64,000 nucleotides of DNA from Leisingera daeponensis (GCF_019801465.1 NZ_JAHVJA010000003.1:455436-519435), one strand, 5' to 3'. Counted from the stretch's first letter, positions 51,095 to 60,602 are shown. A program made the numbers and translations. The notes: generated from the sequence alone by a model not told the origin.

Positions 51095-53185
51095 ATGAGT
51101 GAAGCCATTGCATATGAGCGCGTCGGTGATATTGCCGTACTGAAGGCGCAGAACCCGCCTGTAAACGCGCTGGGCCTTGATGTGCGCAAGGGGCTGCTGG
51201 CGGGGATCGAGCGTGCTGAGGAAGAAGGCGCAAAGGCCGTGCTGATCTACGGCGAGGGAAAGACCTATTTCGCTGGTGCTGATATCCGCGAATTCGGCAA
51301 GCCGCCGCAGGAACCCTATCTGCCGGGCCTGTGCAACCGGATAGAAGCGTCGCCGCTGATCGTGGTCTCTGCCATGCATGGCACGGCACTGGGAGGCGGG
51401 TTGGAAGTAGCTTTGTCCTCGCACTACCGGATTGCGGTACCTTCGGCCAAAATGGGGCTGCCGGAAGTCAACCTGGGCATCCTGCCCGGCGCCGGCGGCA
51501 CCCAGCGGCTGCCGCGTTTGGCCGGAACCGAAGCGGCACTGGAGATGATTACCACCGGCCGCCACTTTGGCGCAGCCGAGGCGCTGGACAAGGGTATCAT
51601 CGACCGGATCGAAAAGGGCGATCCGCGCGAAATAGGCCTCGCCTATGTGCAGGAGCTTCTGGAGAAAGGAGCGCCGCGCCGTGCCGTTGGGGAGATGCCC
51701 GCGCCGGAAGCGGTGGATTTTGATGCGGTCTATGAGGCCACATTGAAGAAAGGCCGCGGCCAGCTGTCGCCGGCAACGGCAGTGCGGGCGGTGCAGGCCG
51801 CAGTTGAGGCGGAGAGCTTTGAAACGGGCCTTAAGCGTGAGCGAGCCCTGTTCACGGAACTGATGGAATCGGATCAGCGGCAAGGGCTGATCCATGCCTT
51901 CTTTGCGGAGCGCGCAGTCAGCAAGCTGCCGGAGCTAGAAGGCGTCGCGCCCCGCGAGGTTGCCGCGATGGGGGTGATCGGAGGCGGCACCATGGGGGCG
52001 GGCATAGCCACTGCGGCGCTGCTGGCCGGGCTGCAAGTGGTGCTGGTTGAGATGACGGAAAACGCTGTTTCCGCTGCACGCGGCCGGATCGAAGGCAACC
52101 TGCAGGGCGCTCTGAAGCGCGGCAAGATCACCCAGGCGCAATATGATCAACTGACCGGTGAGGCGCTGTCCGTGGTCACGGATTATGCCGCTCTGGGTCA
52201 GGTGGAGCTGGTGGTCGAGGCCGTGTTTGAGGACATGGGTGTCAAACGCGAGGTCTTTGGCAAGCTGGACGCCCATTGCAAGCCGGGCGCGGTGCTGGCA
52301 ACCAACACCTCCTATCTGGACGTTGACGAGATCGCCGCGGCGACCTCCCGGCCGCAGGATGTGATCGGGTTGCACTTCTTCTCTCCTGCGCATGTGATGA
52401 AGCTGCTGGAAGTTGTGGTGGCAGAGAAGACGGCGCCGGAGGTGCTGGCCACGGGTTTTGCCCTTGGCAAGCGGCTGAGGAAGGTCACGGTGCGGTCCGG
52501 AATCTGCGACGGGTTCATCGGCAACAGGATCATGAACGCCTACCGCAAGGCCGCGGAATATGTGGTGCTGGATGGCGCTTCACCCTATCAGGTGGATAAG
52601 GTCGTGACCGGTTTCGGCTTCCCGATGGGGCCGTTTGCGATGGGCGACCTGGCCGGGCTCGACATCAACTGGGCGGCCCGCAAGCGCCGCGCGCCGACGC
52701 GGGATCCGCGGGAGCGTGTGCCGCGCTTCTACGAGATGCTCTGCGAGGGCGGTGATTTCGGTCAGAAGACCGGCAGGGGGTTCTACATCTACGAGGAAGG
52801 CAAGCGCGGCGGCGTGCCGAACCCCGAGGTGGCGGATCTGATTGCCAAGGATCAGGAGCAGCAGGGCGTTGCTCCGCGCGCCTTCAGCGATGCCGAGGTG
52901 TTGCGCCGCTACATGTGCGCGATGGTCAACGAAGCCGCAAGGGTGGTGGGCGAAGGCATCGCGCGGCGGCCGCTGGATGTTGATATGGTGATGGTCTTCG
53001 GCTACGGCTTCCCGCGCTACTGGGGCGGGCCGCTGAAATGGGCCGACCTGCAGGGGTTGGACGGCATCCTGGCGGATATCCGGGGCTATGCGGCAGAGGA
53101 TGAGTTCTTCTGGCAGCCCGCACCGCTGCTGGAGAAGCTGGTGGCCGATGGCAGGACCTTCGACGATCTGAACAAGAGCGGCTGA
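51095..53185 (+). CDS. Fused enoyl-CoA hydratase/3-hydroxyacyl-CoA dehydrogenase
   Basis: A 696-aa bifunctional beta-oxidation enzyme (FadJ/FadB alpha-type). Residues 1-270 are the crotonase domain: GKTYFAGADIREF near 51-63, with catalytic Glu residues in GGGLEVAL and MGLPEVNLG. Residues 290-690 are the dehydrogenase with NAD fold GVIGGGTMGAGIA near 291-303, HFFSPAHVMKLLEVV and FPMGPFAMGDLAG. It should hydrate and oxidise enoyl-CoA. A GAGAGGA site precedes the ATG. It stands alone here; in phenylacetate or fatty-acid catabolism it would act upstream of the thiolase. Confidence 0.93.
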   Translation: MSEAIAYERVGDIAVLKAQNPPVNALGLDVRKGLLAGIERAEEEGAKAVLIYGEGKTYFAGADIREFGKPPQEPYLPGLCNRIEASPLIVVSAMHGTALGGGLEVALSSHYRIAVPSAKMGLPEVNLGILPGAGGTQRLPRLAGTEAALEMITTGRHFGAAEALDKGIIDRIEKGDPREIGLAYVQELLEKGAPRRAVGEMPAPEAVDFDAVYEATLKKGRGQLSPATAVRAVQAAVEAESFETGLKRERALFTELMESDQRQGLIHAFFAERAVSKLPELEGVAPREVAAMGVIGGGTMGAGIATAALLAGLQVVLVEMTENAVSAARGRIEGNLQGALKRGKITQAQYDQLTGEALSVVTDYAALGQVELVVEAVFEDMGVKREVFGKLDAHCKPGAVLATNTSYLDVDEIAAATSRPQDVIGLHFFSPAHVMKLLEVVVAEKTAPEVLATGFALGKRLRKVTVRSGICDGFIGNRIMNAYRKAAEYVVLDGASPYQVDKVVTGFGFPMGPFAMGDLAGLDINWAARKRRAPTRDPRERVPRFYEMLCEGGDFGQKTGRGFYIYEEGKRGGVPNPEVADLIAKDQEQQGVAPRAFSDAEVLRRYMCAMVNEAARVVGEGIARRPLDVDMVMVFGYGFPRYWGGPLKWADLQGLDGILADIRGYAAEDEFFWQPAPLLEKLVADGRTFDDLNKSG

Positions 53186-53274
53186 ACGGGCGGGCGCCCC
53201 TCCGGCCCGTCGAGGGCCGCCGGGGCGCTGCCCGGCACCGCCGGGCTGGCCGTGCAGACGCTGGCCGTCTCACG

Positions 53275-53303
53275 AAAAAGCGCCGCGCGGAATGCGCGGC
53301 GCC
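53275..53303 (-). terminator. Intrinsic terminator downstream of rpe
   Basis: On the minus strand GCGCCGCGC-type arms (53280-53288 and 53294-53302, 9 bp) around a 5-nt loop are followed by five T (53275-53279). It lies 57 nt beyond the rpe stop and fits a rho-independent terminator. A GC-rich stretch that follows the FadJ-like gene lies before it. Confidence 0.8.
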
Positions 53304-53359
53304 TGTCAAGAGCGGCGCATTCCGGAATGCGCTTCAAATCTGGCGGGAGGTTTCCCGTC

Positions 53360-54049
53360 TTAGACCCACGTGCCTTCTGTGGCGGCACGGATCTTGCGGA
53401 TGTTCTCGCCATAGACCTCCGGGTTGTTGACGGAGCCGCCCCTGAAAACGGCGGAGCCTGCCACCAGCACGTCGGCGCCAGCCTCGGCCACCAGCGGCGC
53501 GGTTGTGGGGTCAACGCCGCCGTCGATCTCGATATGAATCGGGCGGTCGCCGATCAAGCTGCGCAGACGGCGGATCTTGGCTGTCATGTCGATGAACTTC
53601 TGGCCGCCGAAACCGGGGTTCACGGTCATCACGCAGACCAGATCGGTCAGGTCCAGCAGATGCTCCACAGCTTCCGCCGGGGTGCCGGGGTTCAGCGCGA
53701 CGCCTGCCTTCATGCCCGCCCCGCGGATTGCCTGCAGAGTGCGGTGGATGTGCGGCCCCGCCTCGATATGCGCGGTCAGCACGTCGGCGCCTGCGTCGGC
53801 ATAAGCGTCGATGTAGGGATCGACCGGAGCGATCATCAGGTGCACATCCATCACTGTCTTCACATGCGGGCGGAACGCCTTCACCGCCTGCGGTCCGAAG
53901 GTGAGGTTCGGGACGAAATGCCCGTCCATCACATCCACATGCACCCAGTCGGCGCCCTGCGCTTCGATGGCCTGGATCTCCTCGCCGAAGTTGGCGAAAT
54001 CGGCGGAGAGGATCGAGGGCGCGATCTTGATCTTGCGGTCAAAGGACAT
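53360..54049 (-). CDS. rpe: Ribulose-phosphate 3-epimerase
   Basis: A 229-aa TIM-barrel enzyme that interconverts ribulose-5-phosphate and xylulose-5-phosphate in the pentose phosphate pathway. Metal and catalytic residues are visible in [34 protein letters not shown] near 34-50, VDVHLMI-like DVHLMI, and the C-terminal EIDGGV and [10 protein letters not shown] chose ATG 54049 with AAGGAAG upstream; the longer frame is shadow. The length is standard. A terminator follows downstream. Confidence 0.96.
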   Translation of the reverse strand: MSFDRKIKIAPSILSADFANFGEEIQAIEAQGADWVHVDVMDGHFVPNLTFGPQAVKAFRPHVKTVMDVHLMIAPVDPYIDAYADAGADVLTAHIEAGPHIHRTLQAIRGAGMKAGVALNPGTPAEAVEHLLDLTDLVCVMTVNPGFGGQKFIDMTAKIRRLRSLIGDRPIHIEIDGGVDPTTAPLVAEAGADVLVAGSAVFRGGSVNNPEVYGENIRKIRAATEGTWV

Positions 54050-54192
54050 CTGGCAGCTTCCTTTTGCAAAGGGAAATGAGGAGTCGATGGCCGTATAGAC
54101 TGTCCGGCCTGCTGTGGACAGAGGCAGATTGCGTGTCCGGCTGGTTTCCGGGGGCTGCACGCCCGCGGGTTGCGCCGCTGGGCGTTACAAAA

Positions 54193-54210
54193 CTTTCACG
54201 GCAGTGACAC
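54193..54210 (+). promoter_or_regulatory. Possible PHO box upstream of phnC
   Basis: CTTTCAC-GGCA-GTGACAC (54193-54210) matches 11 of 14 positions of the 7-4-7 PhoB consensus CTGTCAC-n4-CTGTCAC. It lies 55 bp before the phnC start. Phosphate-starvation control of phosphonate uptake is well known; the site here is inferred. Confidence 0.45.
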
Positions 54211-54264
54211 ATAGGATTTGAGCAGAACCGGTAGGCATCCCTGGAACGGAAAGGGAGCGCCCGG

Positions 54265-55083
54265 GTGCTGCGCATTGATAAGCTTACAAAACGGTTCGGC
54301 GAAAAGATTGCGGTGGATTCCGCCACGCTGGACATCGACAAACCCTGCATGATCGGGATCATCGGCAGGTCCGGCGCGGGGAAATCCACCCTGCTGCGGA
54401 TGCTGAACCGCCTGGAAGACGCCAGCGGCGGCCGCATCCTGTTTGACGGGCGCGAAGTCACTGGCCTGAAAGGCAGGGACAGGCGGGCCTGGCAGTCCGA
54501 CTGCGCGATGATTTTTCAGCAGTTCAATCTGGTGCCGCGGATGGATGTGGTCTCCAACGTGCTGCACGGCACGCTGAACCGCCGCAACGCGATGGCGACG
54601 CTGTTCAACCTCTATCCGATGGACGACATTCACAAGGCAATCGACATTCTGGACCGGCTGGGCATTGCCGAGCATGCAGCCAAGCGGGCCGAAGCGCTGT
54701 CGGGCGGGCAGCAGCAGAGGGTGGCGATTGCAAGGGCGCTGATGCAGGACCCGAAGATCATTCTGGCGGATGAGCCGATTGCCTCGCTCGACCCGATGAA
54801 CGCCCAGACCGTGATGGAGGCGCTGCGCCGCATCCACGAGGAAGATGGGCGCACCGTCATTGCCAATCTGCACACGCTGGACACCGCGCGCCGCTATTGC
54901 GACCGGGTGGTTGGGATGCGCGACGGGCGTATCGTGTTCGATGGGCTGCCGGAGCAACTGACCACCGGTGTGGCACGCGAAATCTATGGTGCCGGGGAGG
55001 AATTCTCTGAAGCCGCCACCTCGACCGAGATCGAAACGCTGGAGAAGACGGACGCGCGGCGCGCCGCCATTCCAGCCGAGTAA
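54265..55083 (+). CDS. phnC: Phosphonate ABC transporter ATPase PhnC
   Basis: A 272-aa ABC ATPase of the phosphonate importer. The Walker [10 protein letters not shown] is at 34-42, the signature LSGGQQQR near 150, Walker B ILADEP and the H-loop in NLHTLD. The start is GTG with AAAGGGAG upstream. It leads phnCDE1E2 and lies about 215 bp from rpe. PhnC family text includes [15 protein letters not shown] and [17 protein letters not shown]. Confidence 0.95.
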   Translation: MLRIDKLTKRFGEKIAVDSATLDIDKPCMIGIIGRSGAGKSTLLRMLNRLEDASGGRILFDGREVTGLKGRDRRAWQSDCAMIFQQFNLVPRMDVVSNVLHGTLNRRNAMATLFNLYPMDDIHKAIDILDRLGIAEHAAKRAEALSGGQQQRVAIARALMQDPKIILADEPIASLDPMNAQTVMEALRRIHEEDGRTVIANLHTLDTARRYCDRVVGMRDGRIVFDGLPEQLTTGVAREIYGAGEEFSEAATSTEIETLEKTDARRAAIPAE

Positions 55084-55147
55084 CCCCTGACTTGTTTTCA
55101 TCGACCCGGCGGGCTGCTTTGCCGGGAACCAAGCGGAGAGAAATGAA

Positions 55148-56050
55148 ATGAAGAATCTGTTTGCTGCCGTTCTGGCAACCACCGCGCTGACCGCCCCTGT
55201 TGCGGCAGAGGAAATCAAGGAATTCCGCATCGGTATTCTGGGCGGCGAAAACGCGCAGGACCGTCTGAACAACAATGAATGCCTGCGGGAATACACTGAA
55301 AAGGAACTGGGTGTCGAAACCAAACTGTTTGCGCCTGCCGACTACAACGGCGTGATCCAGGGTCTGCTGGGCGGCACCATCGACATGGCCTGGCTGGGCG
55401 CTTCGGGCTATGCCAAGACCTATCTGTCCGACCCCGAAGCGGTTGAGCCGGTTCTGGTCAAGGTGAACACCGACGGCGGCTACGGCTACTACTCGGTCGG
55501 CTTCGCCCGAAAGGACAGCGGCATCACATCGCTGGAAGACATGAAGGGCAAGGCCTTCGGTTTCGGCGATCCGAACTCCACCTCGGGCTACCTGATCCCG
55601 TCGATTGAGATCCCGAACAAGATCAACGCCAGCATGGAGTCCGGTGACTACTTTGGCGAAGTGAAATTCACCGGCGGTCACGAACAGACCATTGTCGCGG
55701 TTGCCAACGGCGACGTTGACGGCGGCGTGACCTGGGCGGACGGCCTGGGCGAATGGGAAGATGGCTATCAGTCGGGCGCGCTGCGCCGCGCTGTGGATGC
55801 AGGTCTGGTAGACATGAACGACATGGTCGAAATCTGGAAATCGGCGCCGATCCCGGAGGGCCCGGTTGTCTTGCGCAAAGCGCTGCCCGCCGATGTGAAA
55901 GAAAAAATGACCGCGCTGATGGACAGCCTCAGCGAGATCGACCGCGATTGTTTCTACGGTGTTGCGGCCGGTGAAGCCAAGAGCTTCGACCCGATCTCAC
56001 ATGAAGCTTACGAAGTGATCATCGAAGCCCGCAAATTGAAATCAGAGTAA
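55148..56050 (+). CDS. phnD: Phosphonate-binding periplasmic protein PhnD
   Basis: A 300-aa binding protein. The signal peptide is residues 1-20 (ending VAA). FRIGILGGENAQDRLNNNECLR and TYLSDPEAVEPVLVKVNTDGGYGYYSVG are PhnD-type segments. It binds phosphonates such as 2-aminoethylphosphonate, though the exact ligand is not certain. GGAGAGAA precedes the ATG. A hairpin of the attenuation kind follows at 56069-56096, before the permease genes. Confidence 0.95.
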   Translation: MKNLFAAVLATTALTAPVAAEEIKEFRIGILGGENAQDRLNNNECLREYTEKELGVETKLFAPADYNGVIQGLLGGTIDMAWLGASGYAKTYLSDPEAVEPVLVKVNTDGGYGYYSVGFARKDSGITSLEDMKGKAFGFGDPNSTSGYLIPSIEIPNKINASMESGDYFGEVKFTGGHEQTIVAVANGDVDGGVTWADGLGEWEDGYQSGALRRAVDAGLVDMNDMVEIWKSAPIPEGPVVLRKALPADVKEKMTALMDSLSEIDRDCFYGVAAGEAKSFDPISHEAYEVIIEARKLKSE

Positions 56051-56068
56051 TTTCAGCACTGAGCTCTG

Positions 56069-56096
56069 CGGGGTTCCGGGCACTGCCCGGGCCCCG
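56069..56096 (+). terminator. Attenuating hairpin after phnD
   Basis: CGGGG-tt-CCGGGC-act-GCCCGG-g-CCCCG folds as two stem parts. It lies 18-46 nt after the phnD stop and 55 nt before phnE. Such hairpins behind binding-protein genes often raise their yield over the permeases. Confidence 0.55.
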
Positions 56097-56150
56097 TAAT
56101 TTCCTTGATGGCTCCTTTTCAAGCCATCAGTTCAAGACCAGGACCCATAC

Positions 56151-57020
56151 ATGGCAGATCTGACGGCAGCCCGGCCGACGGTAAACGAGATCCGGGAGCA
56201 CTACACCGCCCATATCCAGCGCAAGCGGCTTTATGGAGGTATTCTTCTTGCAGTCTTTGTGGCGCTGATGGCAGCGGGATTCCGCACCGCAGATGACCGC
56301 AATGCCGGCTCCTTCGCCGATGGGTTCACCCGCGTCTTCGATTACCCTGCAGAGGTTCTGGCCGAAGCTGCCGGGAAGGCCGCGCAGCTGCCGGGGCATC
56401 TGGTTCATTTCTTTCCGGCGCTGGTTGAAACTCTGAACATTGCAGCCGCGTCGACCCTGGTTGGCGCGATGTTCGGCACGCTGCTGTCGCTGCTTGCGAC
56501 CCGGGGCATGGCTCCTTGGCCCGCGCTGATCCCGCTTTTCCGCCGTATCAGTGACATTTGCCGGGCGATCCCGGAAATCGTCATTGCGCTGGTGCTGATC
56601 TTTGTCCTTGGCGGCGGGCCGGTGCCGGCGATGATCGCCATTGCCATTCACACCGCCGGGGCACTGGGCAAGCTGTTTTCCGAAGTGAATGAAAACGCTT
56701 CGTTAAAACCGGTCGAGGGCCTCACCTCCGTCGGTGCCACCTGGGCGCAGAGGATGACGCTGGGGGTGATCCCGCAGGTTGGCCCGAACTACGTGAGTTA
56801 TGCGCTGCTGCGCTTTGAAATCAACATTCGCGCCTCCGCCATCCTTGGCTTTGTCGGCGCGGGCGGTATCGGTTACGAACTGAAGAACGCGATGTCCTGG
56901 GGGCAGGGGCGTTACGACGAGGCCGCCGCGATTTTCCTCCTCCTTTTTGTCACCATCGTGGGCGTGGACCAGCTGTCCGGTCTGCTGCGTGACCGCCTGA
57001 CCTATGGAGCGAAGGCATGA
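56151..57020 (+). CDS. phnE: Phosphonate ABC transporter permease PhnE
   Basis: A 289-aa inner-membrane permease with about six helices. It carries the EAA-loop segment SVGATWAQRMTLGVIPQVGPNYVSYALLRFEINIRAS near 205-242, which contacts PhnC. RISDICRAIPEIVIALVLIF is typical of PhnE. It overlaps the next permease gene by 4 nt (ATGA). The ribosome site before ATG 56151 is weak (CCAGGACC). Confidence 0.93.
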   Translation: MADLTAARPTVNEIREHYTAHIQRKRLYGGILLAVFVALMAAGFRTADDRNAGSFADGFTRVFDYPAEVLAEAAGKAAQLPGHLVHFFPALVETLNIAAASTLVGAMFGTLLSLLATRGMAPWPALIPLFRRISDICRAIPEIVIALVLIFVLGGGPVPAMIAIAIHTAGALGKLFSEVNENASLKPVEGLTSVGATWAQRMTLGVIPQVGPNYVSYALLRFEINIRASAILGFVGAGGIGYELKNAMSWGQGRYDEAAAIFLLLFVTIVGVDQLSGLLRDRLTYGAKA

Positions 57021-58381
57021 CCACTTTCGACACGAACCTCACGCCGGCGGAGTTGAAGCTGAGCATCTCGCGGCTGTTTATGAAGAAACGGCTGACCAAC
57101 TTTGCCTTGCCTGCCGCGGTGCTGGCTTACCTGGCATACGTGTTTTTCGCTTTCAGCATGCCGGGGCTGTGGGAGCGTGCCAGCCTGGACAACGCGCTGA
57201 CCCTGGTCAGCGACAGCTACAGCTACAAGACCCATGTCACACGCGACAACCGCAGCGGCGAGGTTTCGGTAGCCATCGAGGGCGAGCGCAAGGGGGCCTA
57301 CCCTGATGGCATGGCACCAGACTGGGTGGCTCTGGGCGAAACCACGGTGATTGATCTGGAAGACGGCCACAGGGTTACTTTCGGACTCGAAACCATTGAG
57401 TACGTGATCCCCGGCTATGGCGCCGTGCGCGCCACGCCGAGCCGCACTGCTGGTGTTCAGGCAGAGCTGCCGGCAGGGGAAATTCCCGGTTGGATCAATG
57501 TCTCCAAGAACCGCTTGGCAGTGACCACCGAGGCAGGCCGCCTGACAGTGACCCGCAACCGGGCCGAAGTGTTCCGCTACTTCGCTGGATGGGAACTGTT
57601 CTTCTTCACCCTCGATAGCCCCTATTACGGCATGGGGGCAGGGGAGCTGCTGCAGCGGGCCGCCACTGGCGAGGGTGGTTCGATCTTCCAGGATTTCTGG
57701 ACCAACAAGATGTGGCGCCACCAGGACGTGGCCTGGGCCATTGCCGAAACTCTTCTGATGGCGTTCCTTGGCACAATCGGCGCAGGGATCATTGCGCTGC
57801 CGCTGGCCTTCGCCGCGACCCGGAACTTCATGCCCCTGAGCAGCATTCGCTTTGCCGTGCGCCGCCTGTTTGACTTTGTCCGCGGCGTCGACTCGCTGAT
57901 CTGGACCGTGGTGCTGGCCCGCGCCTTCGGACCCGGCCCGCTTACCGGTGCGCTGGCGATCCTGGTGACGGATACCGGCACCTTCGGCAAGATTTTCTCG
58001 GAAGCGCTGGAAAACGTAGACCAGAAGCAGATAGAGGGCGTGGCTTCCACCGGGGCCAAGCCGGTGCAGCGCTACCGCTTCGGGGTGATCCCGCAGATCA
58101 CACCGGTGCTGCTGAGCCAGCTGCTGTACTTCCTGGAATCCAACACCCGCTCCGCCACCATCATCGGCGCGATCACCGGCGGCGGCATCGGCCTCTTGCT
58201 GACGCAGGCGATCATTACCCAGAAGGACTGGGAGGAGGTGGCCTATTACATCACGCTAATCATCCTGATGGTGATGCTGATGGACTGGTTTTCGGGCTGG
58301 CTGCGCCGCCGCCTGATCAAGGGCGAGGGCGGCAAGGCCGGGCGCACGGCGCGCAAGGGCAAAGCTTTCCTGCTGCCCTGA
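57017..58381 (+). CDS. Second phosphonate ABC permease PhnE2
   Basis: A 454-aa PhnE homologue with an N-terminal helix (about 32-52), a periplasmic beta-rich insertion (about 55-200) and a C-terminal permease domain (about 230-440) holding ASTGAKPVQRYRFGVIPQITPV. PhnE1/PhnE2 pairs are common in Alphaproteobacteria and probably form a heterodimeric channel. The insertion makes it longer than PhnE1 and could contact PhnD. The start overlaps the PhnE stop. Confidence 0.92.
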   Translation: MTTFDTNLTPAELKLSISRLFMKKRLTNFALPAAVLAYLAYVFFAFSMPGLWERASLDNALTLVSDSYSYKTHVTRDNRSGEVSVAIEGERKGAYPDGMAPDWVALGETTVIDLEDGHRVTFGLETIEYVIPGYGAVRATPSRTAGVQAELPAGEIPGWINVSKNRLAVTTEAGRLTVTRNRAEVFRYFAGWELFFFTLDSPYYGMGAGELLQRAATGEGGSIFQDFWTNKMWRHQDVAWAIAETLLMAFLGTIGAGIIALPLAFAATRNFMPLSSIRFAVRRLFDFVRGVDSLIWTVVLARAFGPGPLTGALAILVTDTGTFGKIFSEALENVDQKQIEGVASTGAKPVQRYRFGVIPQITPVLLSQLLYFLESNTRSATIIGAITGGGIGLLLTQAIITQKDWEEVAYYITLIILMVMLMDWFSGWLRRRLIKGEGGKAGRTARKGKAFLLP

Positions 58382-58413
58382 GCTGGCTCCAAGCGTTTCG
58401 AAGAGGACAGAGC

Positions 58414-59028
58414 ATGGCCCGTTTGACAGCGGAAGCGCCCTTCATCCACCCGGACTGCCAGATCACCGGCAGCACCCTTGGCGCCTATGTTGAGATCGGT
58501 GCCGGAAGCCGGGTGGCAAATTCGGTGCTCGGCGACTACAGCTATTGCGACCGCAGTTGCGACATTGCCAATGCGCAGATCGGTAAGTTCGCCAACATCG
58601 CCAGCTTTGTGCGGATCGGCGCCTCCGATCATCCGATGGAGAAGGCGTCGCTGCATCATTTCCTCTACCGCTCCGCAAGTTATTGGGAGGATGCGCAGGA
58701 CGACGCGGACTGGTTCGCCCGCCGCGCCGGACGCACGGCTCGTATCGGCCATGACACCTGGGTCGGGCATGGCGCTGTGATCAAGCCGGAGGTGACCATC
58801 GGTCACGGGGCGGTAGTGGCCTCGTGCGCCGTCGTGACCAAGGACGTGGCGCCCTACACCATTGTCGGCGGCAACACCGCGCAAGTGATCCGCCGTCGCT
58901 ATCCCGAGGCGGTGGCTGAACAAATGATGGCGTTGGCCTGGTGGGATTGGGACCATGAGGCATTGCGTGCGGCGCTGCCGGATTTCCGCCAGTTGCGGGC
59001 GGAGGAATTTTTGGAGAAATACGCCTGA
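58414..59028 (+). CDS. Phosphonate-linked hexapeptide acyltransferase
   Basis: A 204-aa left-handed beta-helix acyltransferase of the xenobiotic acetyltransferase type (TIGR03308-like, often found with phn genes). Hexapeptide repeats run from about 10-65 and again 110-150. The catalytic His region is IGASDHPMEKASLHHFLY near 68-85, and HDTWVGHGAVIKPEVTIGHGA is conserved. It may acetylate an aminophosphonate. It follows phnE2 by 32 nt and is the last gene of the operon. Confidence 0.87.
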   Translation: MARLTAEAPFIHPDCQITGSTLGAYVEIGAGSRVANSVLGDYSYCDRSCDIANAQIGKFANIASFVRIGASDHPMEKASLHHFLYRSASYWEDAQDDADWFARRAGRTARIGHDTWVGHGAVIKPEVTIGHGAVVASCAVVTKDVAPYTIVGGNTAQVIRRRYPEAVAEQMMALAWWDWDHEALRAALPDFRQLRAEEFLEKYA

Positions 59029-59034
59029 TCCGGC

Positions 59035-59125
59035 GGGCGGAGGCTCCCGCCTGTTTCTAGGCATTCACAGAATGCCCGTCACAGTTGGGCGTGGCGCCGC
59101 TGCGCGGTGCAGAAGCGCTCCGCCC
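59035..59125. repeat. Dispersed GC-rich palindromic repeat, copy C
   Basis: After the acyltransferase stop the DNA holds GGCATTC-ACA-GAATGCC (59060-59076) and, on the minus strand, a GCCCAAC core (59083-59089) next to a CCGCGCAGCGGCGCC palindrome. The order matches the copies at 16.9, 29.6 and 60.5 kb. It follows a transcript end, as at the other sites. Confidence 0.5.
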
Positions 59126-59183
59126 ATTCGAACTCGAATGATCTCCCGGAACATCTCTGTTCCAATTCTTTCTGCTGAGAATC

Positions 59184-59211
59184 GCTTCAAGGGCAGGTTA
59201 CCCTGAAGCGC
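59184..59211. terminator. Hairpin in the phn/mrp intergenic region
   Basis: CGCTTCAAGGG (59184-59194) pairs with CCCTGAAGCG (59202-59211) with one bulged A. It lies in the 275-bp gap where the phn operon and mrp converge. A second hairpin, GACCC..GGGTC at 59285-59305, overlaps the mrp stop. Neither has a T-run. Confidence 0.45.
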
Positions 59212-59303
59212 CTGCTGCAGTGTGCGGTCTGCCATACCCGCCACAAAGGTGAACGGTGCTGTCCAACCCCGTTTTGCGGCCCTTGACCCGGGGCTGGCCG
59301 GGG

Positions 59304-60374
59304 TCAGGCAGCGCCTGCATCGACCAGCTGGGTGGCGATGTCGAGGAAGACCTTGGCCTGGGCGCCCCCGGGCTGCGCGGCCACGATCGGCGTGCCATTG
59401 TCGCCCGCAAGCCGCACGTCCAGATGCAGCGGCACCTCGCCCAGAAGCGGCACGCCGAGCTTCCTGGCTTCCTGCGCCACGCCGCCGTGGCCGAAGACAT
59501 GCTCCTCATGCCCGCAGTTGGAGCAGATATGGGTCGACATGTTCTCTATCATGCCAAGCACCGGCACGTTCATCTTGCGGAACATGTCGATGCCCTTGCG
59601 CGCATCGATCAGCGCTACGTCCTGCGGAGTGGAGACCACGATGGCGCCGTCCACGCGGGTTTTCTGCGCCAGGGTCATCTGCACGTCGCCGGTGCCGGGC
59701 GGCAGGTCGACGATCAGCACGTCCAGTTCCCCCCATTGCACCTGCAGGAGCATCTGCTGCAGCGCGCCCATCAGCATCGGGCCGCGCCAGATCACCGCCT
59801 GGTCCTCGCCGGTCATCAGCCCCATCGACATCATGGTGACGCCGTGGTTGCGCAGCGGCAGGATGGTTTTTCCATCAGGGCTGGCGGGGCGGCCGCTGAC
59901 GCCCAGCATCTTGGGCTGCGAGGGGCCATAGACGTCGGCATCCAGCAGGCCCACTTTGCGCCCCTGCATCGCCAGCGCGCAGGCAATATTGGCGGAAACG
60001 GTGGATTTGCCAACGCCGCCCTTGCCCGAGGCCACGGCGAGGATCCGCGCCACGCCCGGCACCTTCTGCGGTGCCTGCTGCTGCGGCTGGGCTGCTTTCT
60101 TCGGTTTCAGGTCCGGCGGGGCTTTCTCCGAATGGGCGGTCAGCATGGCGGAGACCTTCTCCACCCCCGGCAGCGCTGCCACTGCCGCATCGGCCTTATC
60201 GCGCACCGGTCCGTAGGCTTCGGACTTGCCGGGATCTATTTCCAGCACAAAGCGGACAGTGCTGCCTTCTACGGTCACTGCACGGGTGATGCCTGCGCTG
60301 ACGATATCGCTGCCGCTGACGGGGTCGGTGATGGATTTGAGCGCCTCAAGGACGGTTTCACGGGTGACGGTCAC
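59304..60374 (-). CDS. mrp: Mrp/ApbC iron-sulfur carrier ATPase
   Basis: A 356-aa P-loop protein of the Mrp/NBP35 family. An N-terminal MIP18-like domain (about 1-90) is followed by the deviant Walker A GKGGVGKST near 116-124. The C-terminal CSNCGHEEHVFG holds the CxxC that binds a bridging [4Fe-4S] cluster. It helps deliver clusters to apo-enzymes. The length is normal, and it is transcribed alone, away from gap. Confidence 0.95.
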   Translation of the reverse strand: MTVTRETVLEALKSITDPVSGSDIVSAGITRAVTVEGSTVRFVLEIDPGKSEAYGPVRDKADAAVAALPGVEKVSAMLTAHSEKAPPDLKPKKAAQPQQQAPQKVPGVARILAVASGKGGVGKSTVSANIACALAMQGRKVGLLDADVYGPSQPKMLGVSGRPASPDGKTILPLRNHGVTMMSMGLMTGEDQAVIWRGPMLMGALQQMLLQVQWGELDVLIVDLPPGTGDVQMTLAQKTRVDGAIVVSTPQDVALIDARKGIDMFRKMNVPVLGMIENMSTHICSNCGHEEHVFGHGGVAQEARKLGVPLLGEVPLHLDVRLAGDNGTPIVAAQPGGAQAKVFLDIATQLVDAGAA

Positions 60375-60519
60375 GCCGGTCTCCTGTAGCTGGTCATGTC
60401 TTGCGCCTGTTCTGGCGCAATTCGGCAGGTCATGCCAGCCGTACCCGGCCCGGAGGCTGATTTAGCGCATCCTGAAGACAGCATTTCTCCGGATTGGTCT
60501 TGCTGGAGGCGAAATCTTG

Positions 60520-60602
60520 CGGGAAACGCGGCAGCGCCGCGCGTCAGCGCGGCGCCAGGCCCAACGGGAGGAAGCCCATCGGGTTTGCGACGGGTGGGAG
60601 AC
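60520..60602. repeat. Dispersed GC-rich palindromic repeat, copy D
   Basis: The segment has GCGCCGCGC-gtcagCGCGGCGCC followed by GCCCAACGGGAGG (60559-60571) and a palindromic GCCCATCGGG. It lies just past the gap stop (60608). The core matches copies A-C, which supports a dispersed repeat family at 3' ends of genes. Confidence 0.55.
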
